From NCBI GenBank assembly GCA_030613665.1, contig JAUWLN010000050.1, forward strand, positions 1 through 11,159: DNA of 11,159 bases, given 5' to 3'. Shown piece by piece: positions 5,918 through 11,159 of the stretch. The first letter of the stretch is position 1; each line of letters begins with the position of its first letter. The notes under the pieces are model-generated. The model ran no database searches and was not told the origin of the DNA. It saw only the letters and a program-made list of their open reading frames with translations. This DNA comes from Dehalococcoidia bacterium. GTDB lineage: Bacteria > Chloroflexota > Dehalococcoidia > Dehalococcoidales > RBG-16-60-22. The translations under genes and the position numbers were made by a program.

Positions 5918-8319
5918 CCGCGCAGGGTGGCGCCCAGCTGCTGATGAAGTTTCTTTAAGATTTGCTCCTGGACTTTGTTCGCTTCTTCGTCGGTAAGGGT
6001 GTGGGTTGGCGACTGGTAGGTGATGCGGTAGGCGAGCGACTTCTTTTCTGTGGGCACCTGCTTCCCGGAGTATACGTCGAATATGGTCACGTCTTTTACC
6101 AGTGAGAAGCTCCGGATTATATCAACCGCCTGCTGGTGGCTGACGCTGGCATCGGTAATCAAGGCAATGTCCCTGACCGTGGCCGGAAAGCGCGGTATCG
6201 GCTGGAACAGGCGGTGCACGGTAATCAAGGGCAGCAGTTCCGTCACGTTGAGCTCAAAGAGATAGACCGCTTCGGCAAGGTCGAAGGCGGCGGTTACCTT
6301 GGGGTGCAGCTCCCCGACGACTCCAACCTCTTTGCCGCCAATGGCAACGGCTGCCTGATGTGTCGGATGAAAGCTTTCATCACCACCCGGGTTGAAGCTG
6401 GCGGAAAGGCCCAGTTTCCCGAACAACCCCTCCAGCACCGCTTTGGCGTCAAAGAAATTCAATTGACCGCCATCACCGAGCCAGGATATGTCATTCCTGG
6501 AGCCGCTGAGCAGGCCGCACAGCATCTCAGGCTCGTCGGGCAGCTCATTTTTCTTTGGCAAGTATATCTTACCCAGTTCGAAAAGCCGTATGCCGACCTC
6601 TTCATGCCTCCGGTTGGAGACCAGGGTTGCCAGCAGGTTGGCCCGCAGAGTGGGGCGCAGATATTCCTGCTCTGCGGTCATGGGATTGGCCAGGCGGGCT
6701 GGCATCGGTTCAAGTTTCCGCGTCTGCGGCTTGAGCCGGCACAGCATTTCCAGGCTGTTAAGAGAGTAGGTTATCGTCTCCTGGAAACCATAGCCGACCA
6801 GGGTGTCCCGTATCTTCCTCTCCAGGTTGAGCATAAGCGCCGGGTCGTGTGGCGGTATCGACTCGCTCAGCATGGTGGTCGGGATTTTATCGTAGCCGAT
6901 AATGCGGGCGACCTCTTCAATGAGGTCGACTTCCCGTGCGATATCGCTGCGCCAGTAGGGAGCGGTCACTTTTACCTCGGTATTTGAAGCACCGGGCTGG
7001 CATTCAAACCCCAGTGCAGTCAGGGTGTCTGTTATCTGGTCGCGGGTGAATTCCACCCCGAGGACTTGCTTCGACCGTTCGGTGGAAATCGTGATTGGCT
7101 CCGGCTCACGTTTACCCGGGTAGGCATCCGCTACGCCTCTGGCAGCCTGGCCGCCGCCAAGCTGTATTATCAACTGCGTGGCCCGCTTCAAGGCCGGCAT
7201 TGTCAGCTCGGGGCGGATACCCCGCTCGAAACGCATGCAGGCTTCACTGGGCAGGGATAGGTTATGGCCGGTGTAATGAATGCTGGCCGGATTGAAATTG
7301 GCTGCCTCCAGCAGTATTGAGGTCGTGCCTTCGGCGACCTCACTGTTGGCGCCGCCCATCACCCCGGCGATGGCCACCGCCCGCTCGGTATCGGCGATGA
7401 CTAGTGTGTTGCCGGAGAGCTTGCGTTCCGCTCCGTCCAGGCTGGTGATGGTTTCACCTTCATCCGCCCGGCGGACGATGATTTTCTGGCCTCTTATTAA
7501 CTCGTAGTCAAAGGCATGCAGGGGCTGCCCCAGCTCGAGCATAACATAATTGGTAATATCAACGATGTTATTTATCGGGCGCATGCCGCAGGCCAACAAT
7601 CGCTGCTGCATCCATTGTGGTGATTGGCCGATTTTAACCCCGGTAATCAGGCTGGCGCAGTACCTGGGGCAGAGGTCGGCATCAATGATTTCCACGGCGA
7701 TTTGCTGGTCAATCGGCGGGCCGGCTTCTTCGTAGCTCAGGTCTGGTTCGTGGAATTCTTGCCCGGTTAGTGCTGCCGCTTCGTGGGCAATGCCGCTCAC
7801 ACAGAGGCAGTCCGGCCGGTTGGGCGTTACATCAAGGTCAAGGATAGCGTCTCCGAGGTAGTCGGCCAGGGGCATGCCCAGCGGCGCATCGGCGGGCAGT
7901 ACCAGTATTTCAGTATGATTATCCGATAGGCCCAGTTCTTTTTCCGAGCATACCATGCCGCTCGACTCTACATCGCGGATTTTGGCCGGCTTCAGTATGG
8001 CTGTCTGGCCGGTGTGCCCGTCAATGAGCTCGGCGCCGACGCGGGCAAAAGCTATCTTATCGCCGACGTTGAGGTTCGGCGCACCGCAGACCACGACCTG
8101 CTGCCCGGTGCCGAGGTCAATCGTGGGCAGGCGGAGACGGTCGGCGTTGGGGTGAGGGTTGACCGCTTCAATCCGGCCGACCACAATATTGTCCCATTTG
8201 CCGTCAATCGCCTGTACTCCCTTGGCCTCAGTCCCGGCCATGGTCAGCCTGTCCGCCACCTCGTTCGGCGGCAGGGCGATGTCAACGAACTCCTTGAGCC
8301 ACTTAAACGGAACTTTCAT
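5914..8319 (-). CDS. pheT: Phenylalanyl-tRNA synthetase beta subunit
   Basis: PheT forms the alpha2-beta2 PheRS with PheS and contributes tRNA binding and editing of Tyr-tRNA-Phe. Its 801 residues match the usual length. Domains in order are the N-terminal region, the EMAP/OB-fold tRNA-binding domain (about 40-150, HPNADRL at 56-62), the conserved DVTPNRPDCL segment (163-172), the B3/B4 editing module (about 210-385), the B5 domain (about 415-485, ending near EVDLIEEVARIIGYD), the degenerate catalytic-like domain, and the C-terminal FDX-ACB anticodon-binding domain (about 708-800, opening at PRFPATVRDIAL). The ATG at 8317-8319 follows the pheS stop by 9 bases. No Shine-Dalgarno sequence is evident in that gap, so translation is probably coupled to pheS. 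Its TAG (5914-5916) overlaps the stop of the converging dehydratase gene. It is the last gene of the minus-strand translation operon within the window. Confidence 0.97.
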   Translation of the reverse strand: MKVPFKWLKEFVDIALPPNEVADRLTMAGTEAKGVQAIDGKWDNIVVGRIEAVNPHPNADRLRLPTIDLGTGQQVVVCGAPNLNVGDKIAFARVGAELIDGHTGQTAILKPAKIRDVESSGMVCSEKELGLSDNHTEILVLPADAPLGMPLADYLGDAILDLDVTPNRPDCLCVSGIAHEAAALTGQEFHEPDLSYEEAGPPIDQQIAVEIIDADLCPRYCASLITGVKIGQSPQWMQQRLLACGMRPINNIVDITNYVMLELGQPLHAFDYELIRGQKIIVRRADEGETITSLDGAERKLSGNTLVIADTERAVAIAGVMGGANSEVAEGTTSILLEAANFNPASIHYTGHNLSLPSEACMRFERGIRPELTMPALKRATQLIIQLGGGQAARGVADAYPGKREPEPITISTERSKQVLGVEFTRDQITDTLTALGFECQPGASNTEVKVTAPYWRSDIAREVDLIEEVARIIGYDKIPTTMLSESIPPHDPALMLNLERKIRDTLVGYGFQETITYSLNSLEMLCRLKPQTRKLEPMPARLANPMTAEQEYLRPTLRANLLATLVSNRRHEEVGIRLFELGKIYLPKKNELPDEPEMLCGLLSGSRNDISWLGDGGQLNFFDAKAVLEGLFGKLGLSASFNPGGDESFHPTHQAAVAIGGKEVGVVGELHPKVTAAFDLAEAVYLFELNVTELLPLITVHRLFQPIPRFPATVRDIALITDASVSHQQAVDIIRSFSLVKDVTIFDVYSGKQVPTEKKSLAYRITYQSPTHTLTDEEANKVQEQILKKLHQQLGATLRG

Positions 8320-8328
8320 TTTCTGATG

Positions 8329-9369
8329 CTAAAACTGTCTTAAGAATCTCAGGTCGTTGCCGTAAAAAAGCCTGATATCGTCAATGCCGTAGCGCAGCAT
8401 GGGCAGTCGCTCGATGCCGATGCCGAAGGCAAAGCTGCCATATTTGTCGGGGTCGATATCGCCCCGCTTCAGCACTTCGGGGTGGGTCATGCCGGCGCCG
8501 AGTATTTCAATCCAGCCGCTGTACCCGCAAAGTCGGCATCCTTTGCCGTTGCAGGCCAGGCACTCGATGGCCATCTCAACACCGGGCTCAACGAAGGGGA
8601 AGAAATCGCAGCGGAAGCGGACCTTTCTATCCTCCCCGAAAAAGCGGCGGGCGAACTCGTAAAGCGTTCCCTTGAGGTCGGCCAGGGTAATGCCTTTGTC
8701 CACGGCCAGGCCGTCAATCTGGTGGAACATGGGGAGGTGGGTGGCGTCCGTGGCCTCGTAGCGATAGACCTTGCCCAGCCCAATTACCCGTATCGGCGGT
8801 TCCATTTTCTCGATGACGCGCGCGGTTACCGCTGTGGTATGGGTGCGGAGGAGCATATTGTACTCACCGCTCTCGGCCTTCGGCTCTACCCAGCAGGTCG
8901 ACAGGGTATCGCGGGAGGGGTGTTCGTCGGGAATATTCAGGGCCTCGAAGTTATAGTAATCCCACTCCACGTCCGGCCCTTCGGATATCTGAAAGCCCAT
9001 GGAGGCAAAGATGTCGCAAATTTCATTCAGGGTCTGTGTGATGGGGTGCAGACGCCCGGTCGGCAGGGGGCGCCCGGGCAGGGTAATATCAAGGATTTCC
9101 TGCTGTGTCCCGGAGGTAAATTGCGCCTCTCGCAGCGCCTGCTCTTTCTCTTGCAGGCCGTTTTCCAGTTCCGTCTTGAGCTGGTTGGCCCGGGTGCCGG
9201 CTGATTTTCTCTCTTCGATAGGCAATGTGGCCAGGCTGCGCAGGGTTGAGGTCAGGAGACTTTTCTTCCCCAGGTAACGGACCCGCCATGATTCCAGCTC
9301 TTTCTCGTCCTGTATCGTGCCCAGTTCCTGGAGTGCCTTTGTCTTCAGTTCGTCAAGCTGCTGTATCAT
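8329..9369 (-). CDS. pheS: Phenylalanyl-tRNA synthetase alpha subunit (Cys4-containing form)
   Basis: PheS is the catalytic subunit of PheRS. From ATG at 9369 it has 346 residues, the usual length, starting with an N-terminal coiled-coil arm (about 1-90) that contacts tRNA. The class II core follows: motif 2 around residues 198-220 (GKVYRYEATDATH, then FHQIDG) and motif 3 around 313-327 (FAFGIGIERLPML). The Ala within FAF (A314) appears to be the residue that sets pocket size in E. coli (recalled as Ala294). Residues C270, C273, C278 and C281 form a Cx2Cx4Cx2C knuckle just before GWIEILGAGM. E. coli lacks it, but it occurs in other bacterial PheS proteins. The frame stays open to a TTG at 9411, but that adds 14 basic residues outside the family consensus. 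ATG at 9369 has AGGA just upstream, so I chose it. The gene lies 72 bases after rplT and 9 before pheT. Confidence 0.96.
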   Translation of the reverse strand: MIQQLDELKTKALQELGTIQDEKELESWRVRYLGKKSLLTSTLRSLATLPIEERKSAGTRANQLKTELENGLQEKEQALREAQFTSGTQQEILDITLPGRPLPTGRLHPITQTLNEICDIFASMGFQISEGPDVEWDYYNFEALNIPDEHPSRDTLSTCWVEPKAESGEYNMLLRTHTTAVTARVIEKMEPPIRVIGLGKVYRYEATDATHLPMFHQIDGLAVDKGITLADLKGTLYEFARRFFGEDRKVRFRCDFFPFVEPGVEMAIECLACNGKGCRLCGYSGWIEILGAGMTHPEVLKRGDIDPDKYGSFAFGIGIERLPMLRYGIDDIRLFYGNDLRFLRQF

Positions 9370-9404
9370 TTTCCTGCTGCGGTCTTTCTCTCGATATGGA
9401 AGAA

Positions 9405-9438
9405 GAAACAAACGAGGCGTGGCAAATACCGTTGTTTC
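9405..9438. repeat. Inverted repeat in the rplT-pheS gap
   Basis: GAAACAAACG (9405-9414) faces CGTTGTTTC (9430-9438). They can form a 9-pair stem with one bulged A and a 15-base loop in the 72-base gap between rplT and pheS. On the minus-strand transcript no T-run follows, so this is not a convincing intrinsic terminator. It could be a weak attenuating or processing hairpin between the ribosomal-protein and synthetase parts of the operon, or chance. Confidence 0.35.
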
Positions 9439-9441
9439 GTG

Positions 9442-9801
9442 TTAGCCCTGTGCCTTCTCTTGTACGGTGTTGACCAGACTGCGGAAAGCCTCTGGCTCTC
9501 TTACTGCCATTTCGGCCAGCATCTTCCGGTTTATGCCGATGCCGGACCTCTTCAGCAGGTTCATAAACTGCCCGTACTTCAAGCCATGGGCACGGCTGGC
9601 GGCGTTAACCCGCAGAATCCACAGCTTTCTCATGTCGCCTTTTCGCTCGCGGCGGTGCTGGTAAGCATAGCTCAACGACTTCAGCATCGACTCGTGGGCA
9701 CGGCGGTAGAGGGTATGCCGGGATGCCCTCTGCCCCTTGGTCATGGCAAGTATCTTTTTGTGCCGGCGGTGGGTGGTAACCCCTCTCTTCACTCTTGGCA
9801 A
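9442..9801 (-). CDS. rplT: 50S ribosomal protein L20
   Basis: L20 is a 23S rRNA-binding protein needed early in large-subunit assembly. The 119-residue sequence is full length and basic, with the characteristic opening PRVKRGVTTHRRHKK, the central RKGDMRKLWILRVNAA and the C-terminal globular part (KYGQFMNLLKRSGI). The start codon is TTG (9799-9801), not ATG. It is firmly placed because the family opening begins there and a perfect AGGAGG sits 8 bases upstream. In E. coli and Bacillus, L20 represses its own operon by binding leader or infC-rpmI mRNA. Nothing resembling the long Bacillus L20 leader is visible here. It starts 16 bases after the rpmI stop and is followed by pheS after 72 bases. 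Confidence 0.97.
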   Translation of the reverse strand: MPRVKRGVTTHRRHKKILAMTKGQRASRHTLYRRAHESMLKSLSYAYQHRRERKGDMRKLWILRVNAASRAHGLKYGQFMNLLKRSGIGINRKMLAEMAVREPEAFRSLVNTVQEKAQG

Positions 9802-9809
9802 GGAACAGC

Positions 9810-9815
9810 CCTCCT
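9810..9815 (-). promoter_or_regulatory. Shine-Dalgarno AGGAGG fixing the rplT TTG start
   Basis: On the minus strand the hexamer AGGAGG lies between the rpmI stop and the rplT TTG, leaving an 8-base spacer. This is a near-ideal ribosome binding site. It compensates for the weak TTG and settles the start position of L20. Confidence 0.85.
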
Positions 9816-9817
9816 AT

Positions 9818-10021
9818 CTAGTCAACCCCGTGGGGAATCAGTCTTTTAATCCTGGTTCGGTCAGCGGCATGCAGCTCGATTTTACCGTCGAAGAGCTGCT
9901 TGACCCGCTTGGCCTTGCGCCTTCGCAGGTGGCTTTTCGGGCCCTTGACCCGCATGATTTTACCGGTGCCGGTAATATGAAAGCGACTTTTCGCGCCTTT
10001 ATGCGTTTTCATCTTTGGCAT
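9818..10021 (-). CDS. rpmI: 50S ribosomal protein L35
   Basis: L35 is a small, very basic large-subunit protein. The 67 residues cover the whole family: MPKMKTHKGAKSRFHITG at the start, the Arg/Lys-rich centre (SHLRRRKAKRVKQL) and the C-terminal RIKRLIPHG. ATG at 10019-10021 is preceded by AAAGGA about 8 bases upstream, which lies inside the infC coding sequence. The first 23 bases (9999-10021) overlap the 3' end of infC in another frame, so its translation is likely coupled to infC. The stop lies 16 bases before the rplT TTG. The order infC-rpmI-rplT is the standard bacterial one and fits L35 and L20 being made in equal amounts. Confidence 0.97.
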   Translation of the reverse strand: MPKMKTHKGAKSRFHITGTGKIMRVKGPKSHLRRRKAKRVKQLFDGKIELHAADRTRIKRLIPHGVD

Positions 10022-10562
10022 CTTGATTTTCCTTTATCTCTTCTTTGACTTTCGCTTTGGTAACCGGTGTCAGGATGATATTCATACGCTTTCCTTCTAT
10101 GATGGGCTGTCTCTCCATGGAGGCGCTCTCATTAAGTGTTTCTGTCATCCGCTGTAGCAGTTTATGACCCAATTCCGGATGAGTTATCTCACGCCCCCGG
10201 AACAACACGGTTACCTTTACTTTGTCGCCGTCAGCCAGCAGTTTTCGCGCTGTCCTGGATTTAGCCTCGAAATCATGGTTGCCAATCTTCGGTCGAAGCC
10301 GTATCTCTCTGAGCAGAGAGATTTTCTGGCTTTTTCTCATTTCCTGTTCTTTTTTGGCCTGCTGATATTTGTACTTGCCATAGTCCAGCAGGCGACATAC
10401 CGGGGGAGCGGCGGCTGGGGCAACTTCTACCAGGTCAAGGTCGTGCTTTCTGGCGGTCTCCTGTGCCTGACTCAAGGGCATAATTCCTAACTGCTCTCCC
10501 TTTTCCCCCACAAGACGAACTTCCTGAGCTCTGATCATCTGATTTATGCGCAGTTGTTTAAT
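9999..10562 (-). CDS. infC: Translation initiation factor IF-3, probable ATT start
   Basis: IF-3 binds the 30S subunit, prevents premature 50S joining and checks the start codon. The N-domain (RINQMIRAQEVRLVG, then EVAPAAAPPVCRLLDYGKY), the lysine-rich linker and the C-domain (REIRLRPKIGNHD, KVTVLFRGRE) are all present. No ATG lies before the conserved RIN segment; the first ATG is after it and would truncate the domain. A TTG at 10584-10586 is in frame but has no ribosome site, and the strong AAGGAGG lies downstream of it. The -10 box at 10595-10600 also puts the mRNA 5' end almost on it. I therefore prefer ATT at 10560-10562 (187 residues), the rare codon used by E. coli infC for autoregulation; the adjacent ATA (10563-10565) is the alternative. 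The acidic-basic C-terminal tail overlaps rpmI by 23 bases. Confidence 0.9.
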   Translation of the reverse strand: MKQLRINQMIRAQEVRLVGEKGEQLGIMPLSQAQETARKHDLDLVEVAPAAAPPVCRLLDYGKYKYQQAKKEQEMRKSQKISLLREIRLRPKIGNHDFEAKSRTARKLLADGDKVKVTVLFRGREITHPELGHKLLQRMTETLNESASMERQPIIEGKRMNIILTPVTKAKVKEEIKENQDAKDENA

Positions 10563-10576
10563 TATGTCCTTATCAA

Positions 10577-10583
10577 CCTCCTT
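10577..10583 (-). promoter_or_regulatory. Shine-Dalgarno AAGGAGG of infC
   Basis: AAGGAGG on the minus strand lies 14 bases before the proposed ATT start and 11 before ATA. A second, shorter AAGGA (10567-10571) lies 4 bases before the ATT. Both fall downstream of the in-frame TTG at 10586, so they argue against that TTG as the start. The doubled purine tracts may allow two alternative ribosome placements. Confidence 0.7.
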
Positions 10584-10594
10584 CAAGCACAGCT

Positions 10595-10600
10595 ATTATA
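10595..10600 (-). promoter_or_regulatory. Putative -10 box (TATAAT) of the infC-rpmI-rplT-pheS-pheT operon
   Basis: A perfect TATAAT on the minus strand would place transcription start near 10588, giving a leader of about 25 bases to the ATT. The region upstream (10601-10640) is very AT-rich, like an UP element. At a 17-base spacing, however, the -35 hexamer is ATAATA, a poor match to TTGACA, and there is no extended TG. The site lies between the thrS terminator and infC, where a promoter is expected. Confidence 0.6.
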
Positions 10601-10644
10601 CGTTGAAAAATATATCATATTATTAATCAATTATCAACTTCAGG

Positions 10645-10678
10645 AAAAAAAGGCATTAATTTATCCCGTTAACTTGCC
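10645..10678 (-). terminator. Intrinsic terminator overlapping the thrS stop codon
   Basis: On the minus strand GGCA-AG-TTAA pairs with TTAATGCC: an 8-pair stem with a two-base bulge and a 9-base loop (10660-10668). Seven T residues (10651 down to 10645) follow at once. The 5' arm includes the last thrS codons and its TAA stop. The stem is short and half A-T, so termination may be partial. It would separate thrS from the infC operon, which has its own -10 box just downstream. Confidence 0.6.
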
Positions 10679-11159
10679 TTACCGCCGCTGCGCTCACTAT
10701 CCCTCGCCCGGCTGGCAACAGATGATTTAACAGATTCCTTGAAGTGTGCCAGGGGCTGGGCGGCGGTCTGTTCCCCACTGCGCCGGCGAACGGATACGGT
10801 ATTGGTCTCCACTTCCTTATCGCCCACCACCAGCATGTAGGGTATTTTTTCCAGCTGTGCCTGGCGAATCTTGAGGTTGATTCTTTCCGCCCGGGCATCA
10901 ACCTCCACACGGATACCCTCATCCATGAGTTCGCTTTTAATCTGGTATGCATAATCGGCGTGGCGGTCGGCCACCGGGATTACCATTACCTGAACCGGTG
11001 CCAGCCAGTCCGGGAAGTTGCCTCCATAATGTTCCAGCAGGGTGGCCAGGAAGCGTTCCATGCTGCCGAGCACGGTGCGGTGGATCATGACCACCGGGTG
11101 CTCATGCCCGTCCTCCCCGATATAGTTAACGTCAAAACGGGGCGGCAGGTTGAAGTCTA
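10669..11159 (-). CDS. thrS: Threonyl-tRNA synthetase, C-terminal part (partial)
   Basis: ThrRS charges tRNA-Thr. Only the last 163 codons or so are inside the window, and the frame is open through the right edge. The visible part begins with LPPRFDVNYIGEDGHEHP and runs into class II motif 3 (MIHRTVLGSMERF). The C-terminal anticodon-binding domain follows (WLAPVQVMVIPVADRHADYA, then KIPYMLVVGDKEVETN and VSVRRR). A GTG at 11092-11094 is an internal Val, not a start. The N-terminal TGS and editing domains, and the zinc-binding Cys/His of the core, lie outside. After the domain there is a short hydrophilic tail (SSVASRARDSERSGGKAS), somewhat longer than the usual ending. The stop is embedded in a terminator-like hairpin, and infC lies about 106 bases downstream on the same strand. 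Confidence 0.96.
   Translation of the reverse strand, partial: DFNLPPRFDVNYIGEDGHEHPVVMIHRTVLGSMERFLATLLEHYGGNFPDWLAPVQVMVIPVADRHADYAYQIKSELMDEGIRVEVDARAERINLKIRQAQLEKIPYMLVVGDKEVETNTVSVRRRSGEQTAAQPLAHFKESVKSSVASRARDSERSGGKAS

Noticed and set aside
5918..5990. Search for a bidirectional terminator at the operon junction, including GGGTGGCGCCC just inside pheT
   Set aside because: The GC palindrome has no adjacent T-run on either strand and encodes conserved pheT C-terminal codons.
6136..6987. 283-codon plus-strand frame opposite pheT, and a 240-codon one at 8482-9204 opposite pheS
   Set aside because: Both lie wholly within strongly conserved synthetase genes and show no domain of their own.
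9370..9411. Upstream TTG start for pheS at 9409-9411
   Set aside because: It would add MFLLPYREKDRSRK, which is outside the family consensus. The ATG at 9367-9369 has AGGA close upstream and gives the normal 346 residues.
10536..10538. First in-frame ATG of infC as the start
   Set aside because: It falls inside the conserved RINQMIRAQEVRL segment and would remove part of the IF-3 N-domain.
10563..10668. L20 leader riboregulator or T-box before infC
   Set aside because: The gap is too short, very AT-rich and has no multi-stem structure or specifier-loop features. The predicted leader is only about 25 bases.
1..11159. CRISPR arrays, tRNAs, rRNAs, transposases, integrases, attachment sites
   Set aside because: None could be seen on either strand. 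The coding genes account for nearly all of the window, and the gaps are 106 bases or shorter.

Overview
The window looks like a stretch of bacterial chromosome made mostly of core genes. The likely source is Chloroflexota, class Dehalococcoidia. That placement is an inference from the rseP-ispG-proS and thrS-infC-rpmI-rplT-pheS-pheT gene orders, the single-PDZ RseP, the cysteine-bearing PheS and an AbfD-like dehydratase. I could not run a phylogenetic search. Base composition is moderately GC-rich by eye, about 55-65% GC, except for one clearly AT-rich gene at 2017-2688. There are no tRNAs, rRNAs, CRISPR arrays or recognisable transposons.

The left half (1-5917, plus strand) reads as one tightly spaced operon. 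It starts with the 3' part of rseP (site-2 membrane protease), overlapped by ispG (MEP isoprenoid pathway, 4Fe-4S enzyme). Next is a small unrecognised membrane-anchored protein of foreign-looking composition, then proS (prolyl-tRNA synthetase with editing insertion). The last gene encodes a flavin/Fe-S protein of the 4-hydroxybutyryl-CoA dehydratase / HpaB family. dxr probably lies upstream of rseP, but that is outside the window.

The right half (5914-11159, minus strand) is the translation cluster thrS -> infC -> rpmI -> rplT -> pheS -> pheT. thrS is cut by the window edge and ends in what looks like an intrinsic terminator built over its own stop codon. infC then has its own TATAAT promoter, a strong Shine-Dalgarno sequence and, most probably, a non-canonical ATT start. 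infC and rpmI overlap by 23 bases, rplT starts with TTG behind a perfect AGGAGG, and pheS and pheT are 9 bases apart.

The two operons meet tail to tail, with the stop codons of the dehydratase gene and pheT sharing the four bases CTAG. There is therefore no intergenic space for a terminator. Three class II aminoacyl-tRNA synthetases (ProRS, PheRS alpha/beta, ThrRS) lie within about 8.5 kb. I see no complete novel multi-gene system. The points most worth a second look are the altered active-site loop of the dehydratase homologue, the infC start region, the AT-rich inserted gene and the overlapping convergent ends.
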